DNA of 6,305 nucleotides from positions 1-6,305 of the forward strand of contig JAKAMS010000154.1 in NCBI GenBank assembly GCA_021812745.1, written 5' to 3'. The notes under the pieces were generated by a model. That model worked only from the letters and a program-made list of their open reading frames with translations. It ran no database searches and was not told the origin of the DNA. Numbering within the stretch: position 1 is the stretch's first letter; every line of letters starts with the position of its first letter. Of the stretch, positions 1 to 6,305 are shown piece by piece. The position numbers and the translations under genes are program-made. Source of the stretch: Bacteroidota bacterium. Its GTDB lineage: Bacteria > Bacteroidota > Ignavibacteria > Ignavibacteriales > Melioribacteraceae.

Positions 1-2
1 CA

Positions 3-218
3 AAGCGCGCACGTAAAATTAACGACGATAATAAAACTGAATTCAATTCTTTACTCAGTACAATGACTACCGGGCATGAAGATGAGTTCGAAGAGAGAGA
101 AAATCCCGAACAAATGAAACTTTCTCTCGATTTTGAAAAGAGAGAAAAAGCCCATATTCAGGCGCTTAAAGAGTTAGTTGATAACAAAATTGAATACAGA
201 TATAAAGACGTAAAGTAG
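3..218 (+). CDS. C-terminal end of an unrecognised charged protein (5' truncated)
   Basis: An open frame enters from the left edge and runs 71 codons to a TAG stop at 216-218; the other two forward frames close within about 70 bases. The visible tail is very polar, rich in Lys, Glu, Asp and Arg. It starts with a basic patch (KRARK), passes through an acidic stretch (HEDEFEERENPEQ) and ends in a segment likely to be helical (FEKREKAHIQALKELVDNK). No membrane segment or cysteine is visible. An intrinsic terminator begins 17 bases after the stop, which supports this being a real gene end. I do not recognise the family, and a charged C-terminal tail is not diagnostic. There is no sequence reason to link it to potassium transport, and the terminator separates it from the genes downstream. 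Confidence 0.72.
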   Translation, partial: KRARKINDDNKTEFNSLLSTMTTGHEDEFEERENPEQMKLSLDFEKREKAHIQALKELVDNKIEYRYKDVK

Positions 219-235
219 TTTCAAGTAGTTTTTCT

Positions 236-271
236 AAAAGCGGAAATACTAAAAGTATCTCCGCTTTTTTT
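236..271 (+). terminator. Rho-independent terminator
   Basis: An inverted repeat pairs AAAAGCGGA-A-ATACT (236-250) with AGTAT-C-TCCGCTTTT (254-268). This gives 14 base pairs, one A/C mismatch and a three-base AAA loop. The right arm runs into seven consecutive T residues (265-271). It lies just after the stop at 218, so it should end the transcript of the upstream gene and isolate the downstream cluster. The left arm begins with AAAA, so the minus strand shows only a short, interrupted T run; activity in that direction would be weaker. Confidence 0.9.
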
Positions 272-404
272 ATGCCAAACCTCCAATCGCACTTTTCTAA
301 CCAGTTTCATCTTAACAAATTATTTACACAAGTCGGCTATCATTTAACAGCCTCATTATAACCCAAAAATTATCTTTACCTCGAAATTAAGAGAGAATAT
401 TAAA

Positions 405-719
405 ATGAATCTAATATTTGAAAATTTCGTGGTAAGAAAAAAATCAATGATTGATTTTAAAAATTCTTTCGGAAAGAAAAAATCAAAATTAATCTTAGCC
501 GCCTATACTTTATGGGTTGCTTTTTCATTCCTGCTTGCAGAATTTCATCCCTATAAATACGCTGCTTACTTTACCGATTTACCTGACTATCTAAAAAAAA
601 TATCGCCATTTTTTCTTTCGCTTGCATATCTGGTTTTATTTGTTCCTGCAATGATAGTCACAATTCTTTTTGCAATATATTTTTTATATGATGTTGTAAA
701 GGGTAGGATGTTCAAGTGA
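405..719 (+). CDS. Small two-helix membrane protein, family not recognised
   Basis: A 104-residue protein with a basic N-terminal part (residues 12-28 include RKK and a KKK cluster) followed by two hydrophobic stretches, about residues 29-46 and 69-95. They are joined by a short loop rich in aromatic residues and Pro (HPYKYAAYF, DLPDYLKK). The Lys-rich N-terminus suggests a cytoplasmic N-terminus; the C-terminus (VVKGRMFK) is also basic, so a hairpin with both ends inside is likely. The chosen ATG has a purine-rich AAGAGAG nine bases upstream. An internal ATG at 447 (residue 15) is a possible alternative start with a poorer leader. It sits 55 bases before the outer-membrane barrel gene on the same strand with no terminator between them, so the two may be co-transcribed. 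I know of no standard Kdp component with this shape, and I assign no function. The absence of a competing frame and the clear membrane pattern make it likely to be a real gene. Confidence 0.7.
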   Translation: MNLIFENFVVRKKSMIDFKNSFGKKKSKLILAAYTLWVAFSFLLAEFHPYKYAAYFTDLPDYLKKISPFFLSLAYLVLFVPAMIVTILFAIYFLYDVVKGRMFK

Positions 720-763
720 GAACCGGTAAAGATGAAATCATATTTAACTAATTATCAATAAGA

Positions 764-770
764 AAAGGGA
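764..770 (+). promoter_or_regulatory. Ribosome binding site of the outer-membrane barrel gene
   Basis: The run AAAGGGA lies four bases before the ATG at 775 and is the clearest Shine-Dalgarno-like element in the window. It supports that ATG as the start, although the spacing is a little short. It also suggests the barrel gene is translated independently of the small gene upstream. Confidence 0.6.
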
Positions 771-774
771 AACC

Positions 775-2178
775 ATGCTGATCTTGTTGTCTAAATTCAG
801 AGTATTAGTCATAGAGAGTATAATTGCAATTAATGTTCTATTAATCATAAACCCGCAGAATATTGTATATGCACAACCTGTTGATACAACAACATCCAAA
901 GAGATAGAAACTGAGCCATTTGCATGGGGAGATTTTACATGGCTTAATGGAAACGACCGGCGGCATACTGTTCTGCTTGACAGCAAATACTTCACCGGGC
1001 AATTTTTACTGGATATGAATTATACGGCATCAAGTAATCATCCGGTTGACCACACTGTGGTAGGCTCAACAGCTCTAGCGCGTGATAATGAATTTGAAGT
1101 TTCGGTTGCAGCGATTGGAGGTGATTTCCACTATGATAATGTACGCGGTAGAATTTTACTTCAGCTTGGTACACGAGCAACTGTAGTACCGAGAAATGAT
1201 TTTAGCGTACTGCATGGGCAATTCGATTTGGCAAATGCATATCGCTATTTAAGTGAAGCGAATGCAGGTTATCACTTTAACATATGGCATGGTATAAATG
1301 TGGACGCAGGAATATTCATGTCGTACGTTGGACTCTTTTCTTATTACAATGCTGAGAACTGGGCTTACCAGCCTTCATATACATCCGATAACACTCCATG
1401 GTTCTTTAACGGAATCAGAATACAAACTTTTCCAACTGACCGTTTAAAGATAGAATTATGGTTGATCAACGGATGGCAATCGTACGCAAAGTTTAACAAT
1501 GGTCCAGGTGTTGGAACCCAGATTTTATGGAGACCCGAGGAATATATTTCATTACTTTCAAATAATTATTACGGAACTGACACCCAAGGTCATCCCGATC
1601 GAATTCGGTTCCACACAGATAATAGTGCTGAAGTACGTTATTATAATAATCCGGATAACTTCATATGCCGCGGAGCATTTTCTATTACAAGCGATCTTGG
1701 ATTAGAAAAGGGTGGTGGTGTAAGTGGTTTAAGTAATGGGCCTGATGGTCCATCTCAATATTTTATCAGCGGAATGATTTATCATCGTCTTTGGATGGCA
1801 AACGATCATGTTGGATGGACAATAGGCGGCGGTTTTATAAATAATCCGGGGCGTTATTTGGTACTTTATCCAACGGGCGATGCCAATCCGATTCCTTCTA
1901 TTAACTCTGGACAAACAGGAACTCATCCGTTCTCGGCAAATCCGGGAGATAAATTCCACGGATGGGATATTTCAACGACAATTGATTTGATGCCGAATGA
2001 TTTTTTGACATGGCGATTTGAAATTGTTCATCGCGAAACAGATGTACCATATTTTGCTGGTCCCGGTGGTGTTACATCGCCCGATGGTTTTAACAATACT
2101 CCAATTCCAATAGATTGGAAACCTGATCTGGTGAAATCTGAAACACGAATCATATTTGCTTTACTAGTTCGATTTTGA
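775..2178 (+). CDS. Outer-membrane beta-barrel protein, OmpL-like (BBP2 type) putative porin
   Basis: A 467-residue protein predicted to be exported and inserted in the outer membrane as a barrel. Residues 1-33 look like a signal peptide: Lys7 and Arg9, then a hydrophobic core (IIAINVLLII), then a VYA site with cleavage likely before Gln34. The mature part alternates polar and aromatic/hydrophobic residues in many short strands, for example around 105-137, 165-190, 208-234, 326-355 and 396-420, separated by Gly/Asn/Asp/Pro-rich loops. The protein ends in FALLVRF with a terminal Phe, the usual signal for the outer-membrane assembly machinery. The opening WGDFTWLNGNDR and the mid-protein pattern ending in INGWQSY fit the putative beta-barrel porin-2 (BBP2/OmpL-like) group; this is a judgement from memory, not a search. 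The gene precedes the kdp genes by 166 bases. Barrels of this kind are, as I recall, often found within or beside kdp clusters in Bacteroidota, so a role in letting ions reach the pump is plausible but unproven. The first 15 residues are odd for a signal peptide because Glu14 interrupts the hydrophobic region. Confidence 0.82.
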   Translation: MLILLSKFRVLVIESIIAINVLLIINPQNIVYAQPVDTTTSKEIETEPFAWGDFTWLNGNDRRHTVLLDSKYFTGQFLLDMNYTASSNHPVDHTVVGSTALARDNEFEVSVAAIGGDFHYDNVRGRILLQLGTRATVVPRNDFSVLHGQFDLANAYRYLSEANAGYHFNIWHGINVDAGIFMSYVGLFSYYNAENWAYQPSYTSDNTPWFFNGIRIQTFPTDRLKIELWLINGWQSYAKFNNGPGVGTQILWRPEEYISLLSNNYYGTDTQGHPDRIRFHTDNSAEVRYYNNPDNFICRGAFSITSDLGLEKGGGVSGLSNGPDGPSQYFISGMIYHRLWMANDHVGWTIGGGFINNPGRYLVLYPTGDANPIPSINSGQTGTHPFSANPGDKFHGWDISTTIDLMPNDFLTWRFEIVHRETDVPYFAGPGGVTSPDGFNNTPIPIDWKPDLVKSETRIIFALLVRF

Positions 2179-2344
2179 TAACTGAATAAATTTACACCTA
2201 ATACAATTAAAGCACAGTAATAAATTGATGTGGTTGAACAAAGCTAAAATAGATGTCATTATAAAATCTTTACATCCAGCAGATAAAAATTTGCAAATTC
2301 ATTATATCTTATTCTGTTTATTTGAAATAAAAATTGGCTAAAAA
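2179..2344 (+). promoter_or_regulatory. Non-coding leader ahead of the kdp genes, probable control region
   Basis: This 166-base AT-rich gap is the only sizeable space in the second half of the window and the natural place for the kdp promoter. There is no convincing terminator hairpin after the barrel stop, so read-through from upstream is possible. A loose sigma-70-like candidate is TTGAAC (2234-2239), 17 bases, then CATTAT (2257-2262), matching each consensus box at about four of six positions. The short sequence TTTACA occurs twice here (2191-2196, extending to TTTACACC, and 2269-2274) and could be part of a response-regulator site. I see no recognisable riboswitch structure. All of these assignments are weak. 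Confidence 0.35.
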
Positions 2345-2440
2345 ATGGAAAGTCCCTTAGAAATAATAATCTCTTTAATTATTTCGTTCGCAATTTTGGT
2401 GTATCTGATTTATACGTTAATTAAACCGGAAAAATTTTAA
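2345..2440 (+). CDS. kdpF: KdpF, small stabilising subunit of the potassium-transporting ATPase
   Basis: A 31-residue peptide, too short for most gene finders, beginning MESPLEIII and ending TLIKPEKF. It is essentially one membrane helix (residues 5-27). Its end matches the usual KdpF form, in which a Tyr-Leu-x-Tyr-x-Leu-Ile segment is followed by a polar residue and a final Phe; the E. coli peptide is 29 residues. It lies immediately before kdpA with a 16-base gap, exactly the conserved place of kdpF. In the known complex KdpF sits in the inner membrane against KdpA and KdpB and stabilises the assembly. The ribosome site is poor: only an A-rich run precedes the ATG. Position, size, helix and terminal motif together make the call secure. 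Confidence 0.93.
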   Translation: MESPLEIIISLIISFAILVYLIYTLIKPEKF

Positions 2441-2456
2441 TTGCTTAGGTAATAAT

Positions 2457-4151
2457 ATGATTCCGTTTAATGAAATAATTCAAGTAGTAATCTTTATAAT
2501 CGGATTAATTATAGTGGCGCCATTATTTGGCGGTTACATTTCAAAATTATTATCCGGTGAGAAAAATATTTTGACTCCGGTCTTTGGACGAATTGAATCA
2601 TTAATCTATAAGTCTGCGGGAATTAATCCATCCGAAGAAATGGATTGGAAAAAATATACATTTTCAATTCTGATATTCAGTTTAGCCGGAATAATATTCT
2701 TAACAGTAATTCAGCTAATTCAATCAATCCTTCCATTGAATCCTCAAAAATTATCAAATGTTGAATTTTCTTTAGCAACAAATACCGCCATAAGTTTTGT
2801 AACAAACACAAACTGGCAGTCTTACGCCGGCGAGACAACACTCAGTTATTTTGTTCAAATGATTGGATTGACAGTTCAGAATTTTGTTAGCGCAGCTACC
2901 GGAATTGCAGTTTTGCTTGCATTGACAAGAGGATTGGTAACCCGGCAGGGAAACAGTTTAGGAAATTTCTGGGTTGATTTAGTACGCTCAACTCTTTACT
3001 TGCTAATACCGATATCAATAATATTCGCAATTGTACTTGTAAGTCAAGGTGTTGTCCAATCATTCTCATCATACAAAGAAATAACGACATTGGAAGGATA
3101 TAAACAGATAATTCCGTTAGGTCCCGCCGCATCTCAAATAGCGATAAAGCAACTCGGAACAAACGGAGGCGGATTCTTCAATACAAACAGTGCTTTCCCA
3201 TTCGAAAATCCAACGCCGTTTACAAATTTTCTGCAAATGTTCTCTATTCTTTTAATCCCTGCATCATTGGTTTTTACATTTGGAAAGCTGATCGGCTCAA
3301 AGAAACAAGCATGGATAATATTTTTTGTGATGATGTTTGTTTTGGTTCTGGGTTTGATGGTATCCACTTACTCGGAATATTCGACCAATAATATTTTTCA
3401 TACAAGCGGATTAATGGAAGGTAAAGAGACTCGAATTGGAATACTTAATAGCGTTTTGTGGTCAACAGCAACAACAGCCGCATCAAACGGTTCAGTCAAC
3501 GCGATGCACAGCAGTCTTTCACCGTTAGCAGGGTTAGTAGCAATGTTCAACATACAACTTGGAGAAATAATTTTTGGCGGAGTCGGGTCGGGTTTATACG
3601 GGATGCTACTATTTATACTTATTACGGTTTTTATTTCGGGATTAATGATTGGTCGTACGCCGGAATATCTCGGGAAAAAAATAGATGCGTTTGAAATTAA
3701 ATGGGCAATAGTTGCAATACTTCTGCCGAACACAGTTATTCTTCTTTTCTCTGCACTTGCTCTCAGGACAAATGCCGGTTTATCAAGTTTAGCAAATTCC
3801 GGTCCTCACGGATTTTCGGAAATATTGTATGCATTCTCATCGGCAGCTGGAAATAACGGCAGTGCATTTGCGGGATTAAATACTAATACCGTTTTCTATA
3901 ATTTAATGATGGGCTTGGGAATGTTGATTGGAAGATTCGGCGTTATTATTCCTTGCATGGCAATAGCAGGTAATCTTGTAAAGAAAAATATTACGCCGGC
4001 ATCTAAAGGAACATTGCAAACCGATAATTTTCTTTTTGCATTACTATTGTTAGGAGTGATATTTATTGTCGGAGCTCTTACATTTTTCCCGGCATTGTCG
4101 CTAGGTCCTTTGCTACAACATTTATTAATGAACAACGGAATAGCTTTTTAA
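2457..4151 (+). CDS. kdpA: KdpA, potassium-binding and translocating subunit
   Basis: A 564-residue inner-membrane protein of the superfamily of K+ transporters, close to the usual KdpA length (557 in E. coli). It selects K+ from the periplasm and passes it to the ATPase subunit. All four selectivity-filter loops are present: [11 protein letters not shown] from residue 116, [15 protein letters not shown] from 234, SNGSVNAMH from 343 and [10 protein letters not shown] from 465. A GRF motif with Arg493 follows the last filter at the position of the functionally important arginine of E. coli KdpA. About ten hydrophobic membrane segments are visible, starting at residues 4-27 and ending near 525-548. 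The start ATG has an AGGT about seven bases upstream, and the protein begins MIPFNEIIQ, a normal short periplasmic N-terminus for the family. It follows kdpF by 16 bases and precedes kdpB by 17, which implies co-translation from one message. No truncation or lost motif is seen. Confidence 0.98.
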   Translation: MIPFNEIIQVVIFIIGLIIVAPLFGGYISKLLSGEKNILTPVFGRIESLIYKSAGINPSEEMDWKKYTFSILIFSLAGIIFLTVIQLIQSILPLNPQKLSNVEFSLATNTAISFVTNTNWQSYAGETTLSYFVQMIGLTVQNFVSAATGIAVLLALTRGLVTRQGNSLGNFWVDLVRSTLYLLIPISIIFAIVLVSQGVVQSFSSYKEITTLEGYKQIIPLGPAASQIAIKQLGTNGGGFFNTNSAFPFENPTPFTNFLQMFSILLIPASLVFTFGKLIGSKKQAWIIFFVMMFVLVLGLMVSTYSEYSTNNIFHTSGLMEGKETRIGILNSVLWSTATTAASNGSVNAMHSSLSPLAGLVAMFNIQLGEIIFGGVGSGLYGMLLFILITVFISGLMIGRTPEYLGKKIDAFEIKWAIVAILLPNTVILLFSALALRTNAGLSSLANSGPHGFSEILYAFSSAAGNNGSAFAGLNTNTVFYNLMMGLGMLIGRFGVIIPCMAIAGNLVKKNITPASKGTLQTDNFLFALLLLGVIFIVGALTFFPALSLGPLLQHLLMNNGIAF

Positions 4152-4168
4152 TTATTACGAAGAAACTT

Positions 4169-6277
4169 ATGGACACCAGAGAAAAAAGAAAATTATTTGA
4201 TAGAAAAATTATCTCGCAAGCAATAGCAGATTCATTTGTTAAGATAAATCCAAAATTGCTTCTGAAAAATCCTGTTATATTTCTTGTGGCAGTGGGTGCA
4301 ATGTTAACCTCTGTTTTATTTGCTATTAACTGGATTGGTGGAAATTTTTCATCATTTAATTTCCAAATAATTATATGGCTCTGGTTCACAGTTCTCTTTG
4401 CCAATTTTGCAGAAGCAATTGCCGAGGGAAGAGGAAAAGCGCAATCAGAAAATCTTCGTAAACAAAGGACGCAAACTGTTGCCCGGAAATTGATAAACAA
4501 TAAAGAAGAAAAAGTCTCTGCAGTTGATCTGCGTATGGGCGATCTTGTGATTTGTGAAACCGGCGATTTAATTCCCGCCGATGGAGAAGTTGTTGATGGT
4601 ATTGCAAGCGTTGATGAATCTGCAATAACGGGAGAATCTGCGCCTGTAATTCGCGAAAGCGGAGGCGATAGAAATGCTGTTACTGGCGGAACTAAAGTTA
4701 TAAGCGATAAAATTATTATAAAGATTACCGCTAATCCGGGAGATACTTATTTAGATCGAATGATTTCTCTAGTAGAAAGTGCTAAACGGAAAAAAACTCC
4801 AAACGAAATCGCCCTCTCAATTCTACTCTCCGGGTTGTCAATCATTTTTCTTCTTGTAGTTGTAACATTCAGAATATTCTTTGAATACGATCAATCCGGA
4901 AATCTTTTGCAAAGCAATAATGTTTCTATTCCGATTTTAGTTTCTCTTTTAGTTTGTTTGATACCTACAACTATCGGCGGATTGTTAAGTGCAATCGGAA
5001 TTAGCGGAATGGATCGTTTACTAAGCCATAATGTAATTGCAATGAGCGGAAGAGCTGTAGAAGCTGCGGGAGATATTGATGTTCTTCTCCTTGATAAAAC
5101 CGGCACTATAACACTCGGTAATAGAATGGCAACTGAATTTATTCCCGCTCCCGGATTCAGCGAAAGATATTTGGCAGATGCCGCCCAATTGGCATCACTT
5201 GCAGATGAAACGCCGGAAGGCAGATCAATTGTAATTCTTGCTAAAGAAAAATTTGATATTCGTGCAAGAAATATTCATGATCTTAACGCTCACTTTGTTC
5301 CGTTTAGTGCCCAATCACAAATGAGCGGCGTAAATATTCTTTCATTAAACAACTCACCGGAACGCATTATAAGAAAAGGTTCTATTGACGCGATAAAAAA
5401 ATATCTTGCCTCTGACAGCAGTGAGAATATTAATCTAATAACAGATTTGAATTTTTCTCAGATGATTGGAGTAGACATCGCGCTCGCGGGCGGAACACCT
5501 TTATTGGTTACGGAAAACAAAAAAGTTCTCGGTGTTGTTCAATTAAAAGATGTAGTAAAAGGCGGAATCAACGAACGGTTTGCTCAACTTAGAAAAATGG
5601 GAATCAAAACAGTAATGATTACCGGCGATAATCCTTTAACCGCAACAGCAATTGCCGCCGAAGCCGGAGTTGATAGTTTTATAGCACAAGCAAAACCGGA
5701 AGATAAACTAAGGACAATCCGCGAAGAGCAATCTTTAGGCAGAATGGTTGGTATGATAGGAGACGGAACTAACGATGCGCCTGCACTGGCTCAAGCCGAT
5801 GTTGGGATTGCTATGAATAGCGGAACTCAAGCCGCACGAGAGGCGGGAAATATGATTGACCTCGACAGCAATCCTACAAAACTGATTGAGGTTGTTGAAA
5901 TCGGGAAACAATTATTGATGACTCGCGGATCTCTTACAACATTCAGTATTGCAAATGATGTTGCAAAATATTTTGCAATAATTCCGGCAATTGCAACTAC
6001 TCTCTTTGCATCAAAAAACGGAATCGGACCGCTTTCAGTTCTTAATATTATGGGGCTAACTTCACCGCAAAGTGCAATTCTTAGCGCGGTGATATTTAAT
6101 GCAATAATAATTATTCTGTTAATACCGCTTGCATTAAAAGGTGTTAAATATCGTCCGGAAGGCGCCGCTGAAATTCTAAAACGTAATATTACAATTTATG
6201 GCTTAGGAGGTTTAGTAGTTCCCTTTGTTGGAATAAAAATTATTGATATTGTTTTAACATCTTTAAGATTAGTTTAG
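4169..6277 (+). CDS. kdpB: KdpB, P-type ATPase subunit of the potassium pump
   Basis: A 702-residue P-type ATPase of the Kdp class, which hydrolyses ATP to drive K+ uptake through KdpA. The N-terminal part carries two membrane helices (about 33-55 and 62-82). The actuator domain contains GDLIPADGE (132-140) and TGES (154-157). Helices 3 and 4 follow, with the IPTT kink at Pro266. The phosphorylation domain starts at DKTGT, with Asp309 as the phosphorylated residue. The nucleotide domain shows DETPEGRS (346-353), FSAQSQMSG (379-387) and KGS (403-405), with Phe379 and Lys403 expected to bind ATP. The hinge motifs TGDN (485-488) and [10 protein letters not shown] (531-540) are intact. Asp597 and Lys600 in ANDVAK of helix 5 match the charged pair that couples ATPase and transport in E. 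coli. Three C-terminal helices end the protein. Ser157 in TGES matches the inhibitory phosphorylation site Ser162 of E. coli. From known E. coli numbering, the segment between TGES and IPTT is seven residues longer here, probably in the helix 3-4 loop near residues 236-251. The gene is complete, with a weak purine leader before the ATG. Confidence 0.98.
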   Translation: MDTREKRKLFDRKIISQAIADSFVKINPKLLLKNPVIFLVAVGAMLTSVLFAINWIGGNFSSFNFQIIIWLWFTVLFANFAEAIAEGRGKAQSENLRKQRTQTVARKLINNKEEKVSAVDLRMGDLVICETGDLIPADGEVVDGIASVDESAITGESAPVIRESGGDRNAVTGGTKVISDKIIIKITANPGDTYLDRMISLVESAKRKKTPNEIALSILLSGLSIIFLLVVVTFRIFFEYDQSGNLLQSNNVSIPILVSLLVCLIPTTIGGLLSAIGISGMDRLLSHNVIAMSGRAVEAAGDIDVLLLDKTGTITLGNRMATEFIPAPGFSERYLADAAQLASLADETPEGRSIVILAKEKFDIRARNIHDLNAHFVPFSAQSQMSGVNILSLNNSPERIIRKGSIDAIKKYLASDSSENINLITDLNFSQMIGVDIALAGGTPLLVTENKKVLGVVQLKDVVKGGINERFAQLRKMGIKTVMITGDNPLTATAIAAEAGVDSFIAQAKPEDKLRTIREEQSLGRMVGMIGDGTNDAPALAQADVGIAMNSGTQAAREAGNMIDLDSNPTKLIEVVEIGKQLLMTRGSLTTFSIANDVAKYFAIIPAIATTLFASKNGIGPLSVLNIMGLTSPQSAILSAVIFNAIIIILLIPLALKGVKYRPEGAAEILKRNITIYGLGGLVVPFVGIKIIDIVLTSLRLV

Positions 6278-6281
6278 AAGG
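6276..6281 (+). promoter_or_regulatory. Possible ribosome binding site of kdpC
   Basis: AGAAGG overlaps the TAG stop of kdpB and lies 13 bases before the ATG at 6295, a rather long spacing. It supports translation of the next gene close behind kdpB. Confidence 0.4.
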
Positions 6282-6294
6282 TAAATTCAAAATC

Positions 6295-6305
6295 ATGAAA
6301 AAGAA
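6295..6305 (+). CDS. kdpC: Start of kdpC (3' truncated by the window edge)
   Basis: Only ATG AAA AAG AA is inside the window, giving Met-Lys-Lys. The start lies 17 bases after the kdpB stop, the same spacing as kdpA to kdpB. A Lys-rich start suits KdpC, which has a short cytoplasmic N-terminus followed by one membrane helix and a periplasmic domain, and acts as the fourth subunit of the pump. The identity rests on gene order (kdpF-A-B-C is the standard arrangement), not on its own sequence, which is too short to judge. Confidence 0.6.

Noticed and set aside
335..352. Small inverted repeat GGCT...AGCC upstream of the 104-residue gene
   Set aside because: Only four base pairs with a ten-base loop; not distinguishable from chance.
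312..378. Promoter for the 104-residue gene
   Set aside because: TTAACA (312-317), TATAAC (357-362) and TATCTTTA (371-378, resembling the Bacteroidota -7 box) are each suggestive, but none has a partner box at proper spacing, so no promoter is called. One probably exists in 272-404 because a terminator precedes it.
744..995. 83-codon minus-strand frame across the start of the barrel gene
   Set aside because: It is antisense to the signal peptide and early mature region of a well-supported protein, with no independent support.
2179..2344. A c-di-AMP (ydaO-type) or other riboswitch controlling kdp
   Set aside because: Such elements are known ahead of potassium transport genes, but the stretch is short and AT-rich and lacks the conserved G-rich helices and any terminator hairpin.
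3398..3733. 111-codon open frame on the minus strand
   Set aside because: It is entirely opposite the third filter region of kdpA; its open length follows from the codon composition of the real gene.
4078..4500. 140-codon open frame on the minus strand
   Set aside because: It lies opposite the end of kdpA and the start of kdpB, both fully conserved; its translation shows no recognisable domain and no ribosome site. It is an antisense shadow.
1..6305. A previously undescribed defence, mobile or RNA-based system
   Set aside because: No transposase, phage, toxin-antitoxin, CRISPR repeat, tRNA or structured repeat is visible. Most of the coding DNA is a known potassium pump and an outer-membrane barrel; only the 104-residue protein and the truncated first gene are unassigned.

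Overview
The window is AT-rich (well under 50% GC by eye) and every supported gene lies on the + strand. It is the front part of a kdp high-affinity potassium-uptake locus. The short, A-rich translation starts with weak Shine-Dalgarno signals and the OmpL/BBP2-type outer-membrane barrel point to a Gram-negative bacterium of the Bacteroidota/Ignavibacteriota/Chlorobiota side of the tree. That placement is an inference from style and gene content, not from a marker gene.

Layout. Positions 3-218 hold the last 71 codons of an unrecognised, highly charged protein, closed by a strong intrinsic terminator at 236-271. After about 130 bases of non-coding DNA comes a small, unrecognised membrane protein of 104 residues (405-719). 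A secreted outer-membrane beta-barrel protein of the BBP2/OmpL-like kind follows (775-2178). A 166-base non-coding stretch (2179-2344) then leads into the tightly packed kdp genes: kdpF (2345-2440), kdpA (2457-4151), kdpB (4169-6277) and the first codons of kdpC (6295 to the window edge). The kdp genes are 16-17 bases apart, so they almost certainly form one transcript.

How the genes work together. KdpA is the potassium-selective channel-like subunit. KdpB is the P-type ATPase that powers it. KdpF is the single-helix peptide that stabilises the complex, and KdpC is the fourth subunit. All the diagnostic motifs of KdpA (four selectivity-filter loops) and KdpB (phosphorylated Asp309, TGES, TGDN, GDGTND, Asp597/Lys600 in the membrane) are intact, so the pump should be functional. 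The outer-membrane barrel just upstream is a plausible route for ions or solutes across the outer membrane. The small two-helix membrane protein ahead of it has no assigned role.

Most of the window is a well-known system. The parts without a ready explanation are the 104-residue membrane protein, its neighbourhood with the barrel, and the control region before kdpF. No sensor kinase or response regulator (kdpD/kdpE), RNA gene, mobile element or CRISPR array is visible.
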